This document shows positions 14,943 to 22,523 of a stretch of 64,000 nt of DNA, one piece after another. The DNA is taken from NCBI GenBank assembly GCA_913057515.1, contig CAJXOJ010000003.1:1-64000 (forward strand). The letters are read 5' to 3'. Position 1 is the first letter of the stretch; each line of letters begins with the position of its first letter. Under the pieces are notes generated by a model, which saw nothing but the letters and a program-made list of their open reading frames with translations, had not been told where the DNA came from and ran no database searches. A program made the position numbers and the translations under genes. This DNA comes from an uncultured Cycloclasticus sp. (lineage in GTDB: Bacteria; Pseudomonadota; Gammaproteobacteria; Methylococcales; Cycloclasticaceae).

Positions 14943-15013
14943 CCTTAACAAGCGGCACAGTCGGATAAATTTTCCGCTGCGCTGCAAATTTGTGGCAAAG
15001 TATGGCGTTGAGT
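14943..15013 (+). repeat. attC-like site D2
   Basis: Left box CCTTAAC followed by AAGCGGCACAG, and right box GTTGAGT (15007-15013), which fits GTTRRRY and is preceded by GGC. Ends of the form TAACAAGCGGC and GGCGTTG match typical Vibrio-like attC ends. The interior has AAATTT arms around CCGCTGCGCTGC. It precedes the DUF606 transporter gene. Confidence 0.58.
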
Positions 15014-15037
15014 AAATCCAAACAAGGTGAATAAAAA

Positions 15038-15490
15038 ATGAGTAACTATCTTTACATATTGGCTGCTATCGCAATTGGCGCTGTGCTGTCGCTACAACCG
15101 CCTATTAACGCAACAATGGCTCGGGTTCTTGGTAGTCCTTTGTTGTCAGCGACTATATCGATATCAATCAGTCTGGTTGTCGTATCTACGTTGTGGCTAG
15201 TTTGGGGGAAAGCGGCAGGAGATTTTTCTCAAGCAAAATTTTTGCCTTGGTGGGTTCTAATAGGTGGTGTAGCTGGTGTTGTGTTTGTTGCCGGTTCAAT
15301 TATTACCGCACCGGTTTTAGGTGTTGCAGTATTTTTTGTATGTGTAGTCGCTGGCCAATTATTAGGCTCAACTCTTATTGATCAAATTGGAGCTTTCGGG
15401 GTGGAGGTAAAGCCGGTTAGTACTATGAAAATGGTTGGCTTAGGCTTGGTGTTGCTAGGTGCATGGGTTGTGCAAAATAGTGGCGCATAA
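15038..15490 (+). CDS. DMT-superfamily transporter, DUF606 (YdcZ) type
   Basis: A 150-residue integral membrane protein with about five helices (residues 4-22, 33-53, 68-88, 91-112 and 128-146). The start YLYILAAIAIGAVLSLQPPINATMARVLGSP is the family hallmark of DUF606 proteins, half-size relatives of drug/metabolite transporters. They probably dimerise in the inner membrane; no substrate is known. AAGGTGAATAAAAA lies before the ATG. It lies right after attC-like site D2 and so may be a cassette gene, but no attC follows it. A short dyad GCATAA/TTATGC overlaps its stop. Confidence 0.85.
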   Translation: MSNYLYILAAIAIGAVLSLQPPINATMARVLGSPLLSATISISISLVVVSTLWLVWGKAAGDFSQAKFLPWWVLIGGVAGVVFVAGSIITAPVLGVAVFFVCVVAGQLLGSTLIDQIGAFGVEVKPVSTMKMVGLGLVLLGAWVVQNSGA

Positions 15491-15578
15491 TTCACATAAG
15501 TTATGCTAATTGTAGGATGCATAAAAAGTAGTGTGGGTTTGTTGTTAAAATTTAGCTGTATAAATAGGCGAGAATAGA

Positions 15579-16112
15579 ATGCTTAACGGTACACATGTAC
15601 GTATTCGTACAATTAAAGAAGCGGATATTGAAGTCTATTCTGAGCTAGTGAATGATATTGATAGTCAGGGTGAGTTTCTACCAGCTACTTTGATTTCGGA
15701 TACAAAATTAAGAGCTCAATACGCGGAAAATGGGTTTATATCCGACACATTAGAACGATACCTAATCATAAATACATCCGATGAAATTGTTGGCTTAATT
15801 TGGGCTTTCAAATCGGTCCCTTATTTCGATGCCATTGAGGTGGGTTATCAAATTTTTGATCATAAAAATCGCGGTAAGGGCTATATGACTGAAGCTCTTA
15901 TGATGTTTCATCGCTATATTTTCGAATCTAAACAAGTTAATCGTATTGAGCTACGAATTGCCACCGAAAATACTTCATCAGAAAGGGTTGCGCTAAATGT
16001 GGGGTTTTCATTAGAAGGGACCAATAGGGAGGCGGCTTTCTCGAAAGGTAAACTTCATGATATGAATATATTTGCAATGTTGAGACGAGAGTGGGTAGCC
16101 AACAAAATATAG
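15579..16112 (+). CDS. GNAT family N-acetyltransferase, RimJ/RimL type
   Basis: A 177-residue GNAT protein. It starts LNGTHVRIRTIKEADIEVYSEL, and has the acetyl-CoA loop NRGKGYMTEALMM (motif A, R/Q-x2-G-x-G/A form) and a C-terminal NIFAMLRREW segment, all typical of RimJ/RimL-like protein or amino-sugar acetyltransferases. Length is normal for the family. Substrate unknown. Acetyltransferases are common cassette cargo, but no clear attC borders this gene, so cassette origin is only suggested by position. Confidence 0.85.
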   Translation: MLNGTHVRIRTIKEADIEVYSELVNDIDSQGEFLPATLISDTKLRAQYAENGFISDTLERYLIINTSDEIVGLIWAFKSVPYFDAIEVGYQIFDHKNRGKGYMTEALMMFHRYIFESKQVNRIELRIATENTSSERVALNVGFSLEGTNREAAFSKGKLHDMNIFAMLRREWVANKI

Positions 16113-16435
16113 CAGCAGACTATAAGCAGTGAAGGAGGTTTGATTGACCTTGATGTTATAAACTAAAGACGAATAGCTAACTTATTAGCTCTGCTGACAC
16201 AAATAAAACTCTTAGCTCTTAATGTTCATAATATTTCTAAAAAGCTAGTCAATGATTAATAAGGACTATTAGAGAGGATTTATAAAACGAGCAGATACGT
16301 TGTTTAATTTTCTACACTAACGGGGCAACTTTGATACGCTGGCTGTATGAATATAATTGGTTTAATGGAGGCAAGCAAAGCGTTTGATTGCTTTAACGGC
16401 CTAGCAATATTTAATAGATTTACTGGGTTTAAAGT
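16113..16435. other. Intergenic region between the GNAT gene and ydbH
   Basis: 323 bases without a convincing gene, AT-rich, with several TTAGCT/AGCTAA words near 16171-16215 and no attC-like boxes. It holds a promoter candidate (16331-16357) and a 30-codon frame (16347-16439) whose TGA overlaps the TTG start of ydbH. Nothing else stands out. Confidence 0.6.
16331..16357 (+). promoter_or_regulatory. Candidate promoter of ydbH-ynbE-ydbL
   Basis: TTGATA (16331-16336) and TATAAT (16352-16357) are both close to consensus, with a short 15-base spacer. It lies about 80 bases before the ydbH start in the correct direction. The short spacer lowers confidence. Confidence 0.45.
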
Positions 16436-19183
16436 TTGAAGCCTTTGATTAAAAATAGGTCTGTTTCTTTGTTCGTTGGCATACTCATCTTTTTGCCAGT
16501 ACTGCTGTTGTGTGTTTATTTAGCACTTCCTTCAATTGCTGAGTTCTTCGTTAAAAAAACGTTTAATGAGCAAGGGCTTGAGCTGATTGAGTTTCAACTA
16601 CCTAGGCCGTCATTTGATGAGCTAATAGACAAAACAATTTATCTGCAATCTCTGGTTTTTAGGCTTGAAGATAACACCGAAATTGATATTCGCGATGTAC
16701 GGTTGAGTGTTGTAGCTGATGCGCCCTATAGCGTTAAGGTATCGTCTATTAATGTTCAACAAGCACTTGCTGAGAAAAGTGAATCGGCAGAAGTGGTTGA
16801 TTTATTCACGTTGTTACCGGCAACTTTACTGCAAAAGTTACCGGCATTACGTTTGTTTGTGCAATCGCTTGTGTTGGATACGCCAGGGATTGAACTTACA
16901 AACATTAGGCTTGAAATTAACAGCGCTGGAATAACAGCTCAATCGCAGTTACACACGATAGCGCAGGCTGATAATGAGCCCTTATTAACGCCATTTTTAG
17001 ACAGTGAAATAGCCTTAAATATCTCAGCTGATAATACAATTAACCTTCAAGTGATTGATGCGAATGCGGCACCTTTGCTCGATGTTAAATTGAGCCTGTC
17101 GGCGCAAGAAAACCAATTATACGGTGCGTTAACGCTTGCTAATCAACTGAAAAATATTAACTGGCCGATTAATAATGGTGATGAGTTCCTTGTGCAAAAT
17201 AGTGAATTAAACGCCAAGATAAACTTTTCTTTGCCTGCTAAACAGCAACTAACGGTTGATGGTTTGTCGCAATTACTGCTACAGGGTCAGCTACAACATA
17301 ACGCAGACCTTAAGCTAGCTAAGAATTTAGATGATGCGCAACTGACGGGTAATACAACGTTTGATGCTTCTCTTAATAACGGCCAGTGGCGTGTTAACTT
17401 GGCGCAAGGGAAAGCGCCTTTTATGTTACTTAAAGGGCAGCTTGCCCATGTAATTTATCCGCTTAGCAGTAAAAAGCTAACGCAAACGGGCAGCGTGGTA
17501 GCAACTATTCATAAACCGCTGGTTATACAGGGTTCATTATCTGCTAATGCGTCGATCTCTATGGATGCAGGTGACGTGGCCTTACGTTATTTGGAAGATG
17601 GTACGCAGCTGATTGATTTACGCTTGTCGGATGTCAAAATGGCGATGGCTAAAAACGGCGCTGATGAGAAAATAAACGCTTTAACACTGTATAGCCATAT
17701 TGCTATTGATAAGGTGAGCGATAGATTTGGGCTGAAAGGTATTTCGATCGATACCATTAAAGGCATGATGCATAGCCGGCTAAGTTTTCAAGAAGGGAGC
17801 ATACTGCTGGAACCTTTGCCAAACAGCTATTTAAGTTTAAGCTCTGTTCGTTTTAATGATTTTTATGCAAAGGAGTTGGCGCTGGATATGGCGCCTCAGC
17901 GCATTAAGTTGGATTTAAACAAGCGAGAGTTAGATAACATAACCGTTGGCTTAAAGGCTAAAGGGCTGGAGCTACAAGAAGCTGGTATTAAGGCGTTAAC
18001 GATACAAAATAGCCTATCTTTTAAGGCAAATTTTTTAAACATAGATTCATCGACAGAGGCGATGAGGCTTAGTGTATCGGGTGCAAGCTACTATATTCCG
18101 CCGTTGATTAGCAAAGCAACTGTTGAATTAGATAAAGCGGATATTAGGACGGCAAAAGTAAATTTGGCTAATAATTGCCATGACCCTTTGTTAAACGCCA
18201 ACTGGCGAGCCGTTAACAACAGGTCTGAACTAGAGTTACAGTGGCAGCAAACGTTTTCAGATAATAAAACACTGCGTCAATGGCTGAATACCTCGATGAT
18301 TCCTTTAGACTTTACCGAAGGAACTTTTGCAGGCCAGCTGATGCTTGATATTAATGAAAGTAATACTAAGATCAGGGCATTAGATGTATCGCTGAAAGAT
18401 ATTCAAGGCATTAATGCAATGGGCACCTTCAAAGGGGTTCAGCTTCAGTTAAGCTCACCTTTGCAACCATCAACCCAAGAAGAGGCCATTAAGTTCGACA
18501 GCTTATTGGCATCATTCAATGGTACGGTGGCTGAATTAAATACGGGGGTTAAATTGAACGAGCTTGAATTTGACAGTGTTCTTTATGATAGGGCAGGTGA
18601 TTGGCATTTATCGATACCATTGATGACGGCGAAGGTGTTTTCGGGTGAAATGGCCATTCGTGATGAGACGATTAATTTTAATAAAGATATTCAGCTCAAG
18701 ATACTGTTGGATCAAATAGACTTGTCGGCGCTGGTTAAAACCCAGCAAGTGGATGGCTTGCAAACTAGCGGTCGAATGTCGGGTTATATCCCTATTCGTT
18801 ACGAAAATGGGCAAGTGCAGGTGTTAGACGGTGAAATGCACAGCGTAGAAAATGGCAATATTCGTTATTCAACACCGTTAAGCAAGCAGGATAATTTAAA
18901 TGAGCAATTTAAACTGACGCTAGATGTGCTTGAAAATTTTAACTATAGCTCGCTGAATACTAAAATAGTTTACGATGCAGATACGCTGTTATTGAAGTCA
19001 TCTATTGTGGGCAATAACCCAGATATTAAAGATGGCCAGACAGTTAATTTAAATTTGAACACTGACGTGGGATTAAAAGGTGCGATTGAGGTTATGCGGG
19101 TTCAATCGGGCATTGATTCTAGAATAGAAAAATTTGTGTCATCTAAGGTGACGCCAAACAATAAACAATATTTTTGCGAATAA
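16436..19183 (+). CDS. ydbH: YdbH family AsmA-like intermembrane lipid-transport protein
   Basis: A 915-residue protein with an N-terminal signal-anchor helix (about residues 11-32) and a long repetitive beta-rich periplasmic region. Its last part (LKLNELEFDSVLYD, then LSGRMSGYIPIRYENGQVQVLDGEMHS-like segments) matches the C-terminal YdbH domain. In E. coli, YdbH pairs with the lipoprotein YnbE to form a bridge carrying phospholipids to the outer membrane, partly redundant with TamB and YhdP. The same three-gene order is present here. The start is TTG 16436; the frame is closed by TAA six bases upstream, and no early ATG exists. There is no clear ribosome site. The chain ends in Cys-Glu. Confidence 0.85.
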   Translation: MKPLIKNRSVSLFVGILIFLPVLLLCVYLALPSIAEFFVKKTFNEQGLELIEFQLPRPSFDELIDKTIYLQSLVFRLEDNTEIDIRDVRLSVVADAPYSVKVSSINVQQALAEKSESAEVVDLFTLLPATLLQKLPALRLFVQSLVLDTPGIELTNIRLEINSAGITAQSQLHTIAQADNEPLLTPFLDSEIALNISADNTINLQVIDANAAPLLDVKLSLSAQENQLYGALTLANQLKNINWPINNGDEFLVQNSELNAKINFSLPAKQQLTVDGLSQLLLQGQLQHNADLKLAKNLDDAQLTGNTTFDASLNNGQWRVNLAQGKAPFMLLKGQLAHVIYPLSSKKLTQTGSVVATIHKPLVIQGSLSANASISMDAGDVALRYLEDGTQLIDLRLSDVKMAMAKNGADEKINALTLYSHIAIDKVSDRFGLKGISIDTIKGMMHSRLSFQEGSILLEPLPNSYLSLSSVRFNDFYAKELALDMAPQRIKLDLNKRELDNITVGLKAKGLELQEAGIKALTIQNSLSFKANFLNIDSSTEAMRLSVSGASYYIPPLISKATVELDKADIRTAKVNLANNCHDPLLNANWRAVNNRSELELQWQQTFSDNKTLRQWLNTSMIPLDFTEGTFAGQLMLDINESNTKIRALDVSLKDIQGINAMGTFKGVQLQLSSPLQPSTQEEAIKFDSLLASFNGTVAELNTGVKLNELEFDSVLYDRAGDWHLSIPLMTAKVFSGEMAIRDETINFNKDIQLKILLDQIDLSALVKTQQVDGLQTSGRMSGYIPIRYENGQVQVLDGEMHSVENGNIRYSTPLSKQDNLNEQFKLTLDVLENFNYSSLNTKIVYDADTLLLKSSIVGNNPDIKDGQTVNLNLNTDVGLKGAIEVMRVQSGIDSRIEKFVSSKVTPNNKQYFCE

Positions 19184-19199
19184 AATTTAGGAGGTTTTT

Positions 19200-19403
19200 G
19201 TGAATAAAGTACTGCGTATCTTCGGGCTAGTGGGCATCGGTTGGGTGTTGATTTCTAGCATGGGTTGTACCCCAACGGTTAAAGTGGAGGCTTCAGACAA
19301 GCCAATTACGATTAATTTAAATGTAAAAATTGAACATGAGATAAGAGTGAAGGTTGATAAAGAACTTGACTCGATATTATCTGAAGATTCAGGCTTATTT
19401 TAA
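19200..19403 (+). CDS. ynbE: YnbE family outer-membrane lipoprotein
   Basis: A 67-residue lipoprotein: GTG start at 19200 after TTAGGAGG, hydrophobic signal (IFGLVGIGWVLISSMG) and lipobox cysteine C23, followed by TPTVKVEASDKPITINLNVKIEHEI. That Thr/Pro/Val/Glu pattern is diagnostic of YnbE. E. coli YnbE multimerises and completes the beta bridge with YdbH at the outer membrane. It starts 16 bases after ydbH and 11 bases before ydbL, as in E. coli. Confidence 0.88.
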   Translation: MNKVLRIFGLVGIGWVLISSMGCTPTVKVEASDKPITINLNVKIEHEIRVKVDKELDSILSEDSGLF

Positions 19404-19414
19404 GGAGAATTAGA

Positions 19415-19744
19415 ATGAAATATTTACTAAGTGTATGCGCTATTTTATTGATGATTATGTCCACCAGCGGTTTTGCCCTAGATTTGCAAACGGCTAAAAG
19501 CAGAGGTTTAGTTGGCGAAACACCCTCAGGATATTTGGCAGATCCTACAGGCCAAGCTTCTGCTGAAGTAAAGGCGTTGATACAAAACATTAATGCAAAA
19601 CGTAAAGCAAGATATAGCCAAGTGGCTGCAAAAGTGGGTAAATCGTTAGTCATCGTTGAGCAATTGGCTGGAAAAAAAGCGATTGAGAAAACAAGGCCCG
19701 GCCTTTATGTTCAAAAACCGAATGGGCAATGGGTTAAAAAATAA
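19415..19744 (+). CDS. ydbL: YdbL family periplasmic protein (DUF1318)
   Basis: A 109-residue protein with a cleavable signal peptide (MKYLLSVCAILLMIMSTSGFA) and a DUF1318 domain: LDLQTAKSRGLVGETPSGYL, an Arg/Lys-rich central helix (NAKRKARYSQVAAKVG) and the end GLYVQKPNGQWVKK. In E. coli YdbL works as a periplasmic chaperone-like factor controlling YnbE multimerisation in the YdbH bridge. GGAGAATTAG precedes the ATG. Last gene of the operon. Confidence 0.9.
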   Translation: MKYLLSVCAILLMIMSTSGFALDLQTAKSRGLVGETPSGYLADPTGQASAEVKALIQNINAKRKARYSQVAAKVGKSLVIVEQLAGKKAIEKTRPGLYVQKPNGQWVKK

Positions 19745-19832
19745 AGCTTAGTGTCATGCGCAAATTCTCTTTCGCTGTTCTATGGCAGGGTATTTTACTG
19801 ATTTGAGAGGCTGATTTTGTTACGCTTGCCGA

Positions 19833-22523
19833 ATGAATTTTACTGATGTATTTACCGCGATAGAAAAAGGGGCCGTTGTGTTAACGGTTAACCAACGTTT
19901 GGCTCGCCATTTAGACGCTAAGGTGACCGAAGCTCACCTTGAGCAAGGAGATAAAACTTGGTCGTCTGCGCCGATTATTTCGTTTGATTCTTGGCTATTG
20001 CAATGTTGGCAGCAGCGGTTTGACCAAGCAAGTGAACAGTCGCTTGATCCCAAATTTAACAAAAGCCTATTGAGCCCTGAGCAGGCTCTTATTTTATGGG
20101 AGCAGGTAATTGCTGAGTCTAATGAATCGGCCTTATTAAATATAGCAGCCACCGCTCAGGCGGCCAGTAAGGCACGCCAGTTAAGTATTCAGTGGAAAAT
20201 TAGTCAATCTGTCTCTACTCTTTCGGATGATCATGTTGATCTATTAGCCTTTAGTCATTGGCACCGTTCATTTAAGGCAAAACTACTGCAAGGTGGTTGG
20301 GTTGATCGGGCGCAGTTAATTGAATTGGTAGCAGAGCTTATTAATGGGGATTTATTATCAATCCCTAAACAGTTGGTTTTGGTTGGTTTTGATGTATACA
20401 CCAGTACGCAAAAAGACTTATGGGCATTCCTTGAGCGTAAAGGCTGTGAATTATTGGAATATAGCCCTTATCAGTCAAGTGAAAAGGCGGTTGTTGTACA
20501 AGCCATAGATATTAAGGAAGAAATGGCAGTAATGGCTCAATGGGCTAGGGAGCGCTTGCAACAATCACCAGATGCCCGTATTGGCATTGTTGTGCCAGAA
20601 TTAAAATCAGTTCGACAGGTATTAGAGTCGGCCTTTAAAGCTGCATTTTACCCCAGTGTCAGTTACGCGGTTGAGCTGCCATTTGATAAGCCTTATAACG
20701 TTTCATTAGGGCAAGCCTTATCATCATTTCCGCCTATTCAACAGCACTTGCGATGGCTTCAGTTTTTTGCAAAGCCTTTACCGCTAAGTGAGTTAGCCGT
20801 GTTATTACGCTCGAAATTTATAACGGCAGGGCATACCGAATGGGGTGAGCGAGCACGTGTCGAAAAAAGTTTGCGTGAAAAAGGCTTTTTAAGTTGTTCG
20901 ATTTACCAATTAGAAAAAGAGCTTAAGCCAAAGGAAGGTCAGCCAGCATTGTGCAGTTCGTTAGCAATATCATTAAAAGAGCTTATACAGCAGCTCGATG
21001 AAGCACCTAAACAGGCCAAACCATCAGAATGGATTGTTTTATTTAGAGCATTTTTGACATCGGTGAATATTAGCGGTGAGCGTGCGTTAAGTTCAACTGA
21101 GTATCAAGTTTTTCAAGCGTGGGATGATGTGCTTCGTAGCTTTGCGGCCTTAGACTCGGTCTTTCAGCTTATGGATTATAAAACTGCCTTAAGCTCATTA
21201 CGGCGAATGCTATCAGAGCGTATTTTTCAGGCAGAAACGCCAGTAGTACCGATACAAATTATGGGCTTAATGGAAGCCGCTGGCCAAACCTTTGATTATT
21301 TATGGGTATGCGGTTTACACGATAAATGTTGGCCGCCAGCGCCACAACCCAGCCCATTTTTACTGATCAGCGAGCAACGCAAACAAGGTCTTGTGCAATC
21401 ATCTGCCGAATTGCAGTATCAACAGGCGAAAACGACGACCCAACACTGGGTCTCATCGGCTAAAACTGTGGTCTTTAGCTACCCAGCTTTTGCAGCTGAT
21501 ACGCAACAGCAAATGAGCCCCTTGCTTGAGTTATTTCCTGCGCTTGATAAGGCAGCGCTCTTAGAGCAGATGCCGGTAGATAGATACCGACAACGTATTG
21601 GTGGTGAAATGCTCAGTTTATTAGACGACAGTACAGGACCGGCGTTAAAGGATGAAGGTGTGACGCGTGGTGGTGTGGGAGTGTTAAATGATCAATCGGC
21701 CTGTCCATTTAAAGCGTTTGCTCACTATCGTCTAATGGCTAGGGCCATGGAAGAGCCCGCTCCAGGGATCGATGCACGTTTGCGTGGTAGCTTGGTGCAT
21801 AGAGCCTTAGAAGCTGTTTGGTTAACACTTAAAAGTCAGCAGAGCTTATCTTTAATGAAAGAAGATGAGATAGAGCATTTAGTGGAAGCAGTGGCTGATC
21901 AGGTTATTGAGCGGGAAAGTCAGCGGACGGCGCTATTGAAAACAAACTTTGGCAGACTAGAAAAAGGCCGAATAAAAGCGTTATTACAAGATTGGTTAAG
22001 GCTTGAACGTGACCGAGAGCCTTTTGAAGTGAGCGATACTGAATTGAAGCAAGTGATAACGGTTGGCCAGCTTCAGCTGAACACGGCGATTGACCGTGTT
22101 GATACACTACAAGATGGCTCAAGCGCTATTATTGATTACAAAACAGGGTCAACCTCATTGGCAAAGTGGTTTGGTGAGCGGCCAGATGAGCCGCAACTGC
22201 CTTTATACAGTGTGTTTGGCAGCGATGAGGTGAGTAGTATTAGTTTTGCTCAGCTAAAAAAAGGCGATATGAAATACGTTGGTTTAACTAACAGTGAAGC
22301 CTCTTTTTCGTGTTTAAAAAAACTCGAAGACAGTAAAGCTGATGAGCCACAGTGGGGTGATCAATTAGCTCACTGGAAAGGCGTGTTGCAATCACTTTCT
22401 AATGAATTTGTACAAGGTGAGGCACGCGTTAGCCCTACGCCTAAAGCTTGTGATTATTGTGATTTAACGAGTTTTTGCCGAATCAATGAGCAGGCTATTG
22501 TGAGGCTTGAAGACAATGAGTAA
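19833..22523 (+). CDS. AddB-like PD-(D/E)XK nuclease, probable DNA repair protein
   Basis: An 896-residue protein. The N-terminal two thirds resemble an inactivated helicase-like scaffold of the AddB/RexB group (VLTVNQRLARHLDAKV, LVLVGFDVYTSTQKD). The C-terminus is a RecB-type nuclease with IIDYKTGS (D768, K770). Four cysteines, C624 and C873/C876/C882 (CDYCDLTSFC), are spaced as in the iron-sulfur cluster that staples AddB nuclease domains. The family occurs in proteobacteria as a 'probable DNA repair protein' next to a UvrD-like helicase, exactly as here. Together the pair should process double-strand ends for RecA, or act in parallel with RecBCD. Confidence 0.85.
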   Translation: MNFTDVFTAIEKGAVVLTVNQRLARHLDAKVTEAHLEQGDKTWSSAPIISFDSWLLQCWQQRFDQASEQSLDPKFNKSLLSPEQALILWEQVIAESNESALLNIAATAQAASKARQLSIQWKISQSVSTLSDDHVDLLAFSHWHRSFKAKLLQGGWVDRAQLIELVAELINGDLLSIPKQLVLVGFDVYTSTQKDLWAFLERKGCELLEYSPYQSSEKAVVVQAIDIKEEMAVMAQWARERLQQSPDARIGIVVPELKSVRQVLESAFKAAFYPSVSYAVELPFDKPYNVSLGQALSSFPPIQQHLRWLQFFAKPLPLSELAVLLRSKFITAGHTEWGERARVEKSLREKGFLSCSIYQLEKELKPKEGQPALCSSLAISLKELIQQLDEAPKQAKPSEWIVLFRAFLTSVNISGERALSSTEYQVFQAWDDVLRSFAALDSVFQLMDYKTALSSLRRMLSERIFQAETPVVPIQIMGLMEAAGQTFDYLWVCGLHDKCWPPAPQPSPFLLISEQRKQGLVQSSAELQYQQAKTTTQHWVSSAKTVVFSYPAFAADTQQQMSPLLELFPALDKAALLEQMPVDRYRQRIGGEMLSLLDDSTGPALKDEGVTRGGVGVLNDQSACPFKAFAHYRLMARAMEEPAPGIDARLRGSLVHRALEAVWLTLKSQQSLSLMKEDEIEHLVEAVADQVIERESQRTALLKTNFGRLEKGRIKALLQDWLRLERDREPFEVSDTELKQVITVGQLQLNTAIDRVDTLQDGSSAIIDYKTGSTSLAKWFGERPDEPQLPLYSVFGSDEVSSISFAQLKKGDMKYVGLTNSEASFSCLKKLEDSKADEPQWGDQLAHWKGVLQSLSNEFVQGEARVSPTPKACDYCDLTSFCRINEQAIVRLEDNE

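Larger units (their letters stand above)
11372..15013 (+). mobile_element. Integrase-less integron cassette cluster (CALIN-like)
   Basis: Four successive unrelated units, all on the plus strand, are separated by attC-like sites with R'' (AAC end) and R' (GTT start) boxes. The cassettes are DUF4145; HEPN protein; RelE-type toxin-antitoxin; transglutaminase-like protein. The DUF606 transporter follows the last site. Two cassettes show the expected match between their own 5' end and the R'' box at their 3' end: GTTATAT (11372) with ATATAAC (12086), and TTAGCC (14285) with GGCTAAC (14882). Toxin-antitoxin, transglutaminase-like and small unknown genes are typical cassette cargo. No tyrosine recombinase (IntI) gene is present in the window, so this is a remote piece of an array or a cluster lacking its integrase. 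Confidence 0.75.

Noticed and set aside
15485-15506. GCATAA/TTATGC dyad as another attC after the DUF606 gene
   Set aside because: Too short, without AAC and GTT boxes; just a small hairpin.
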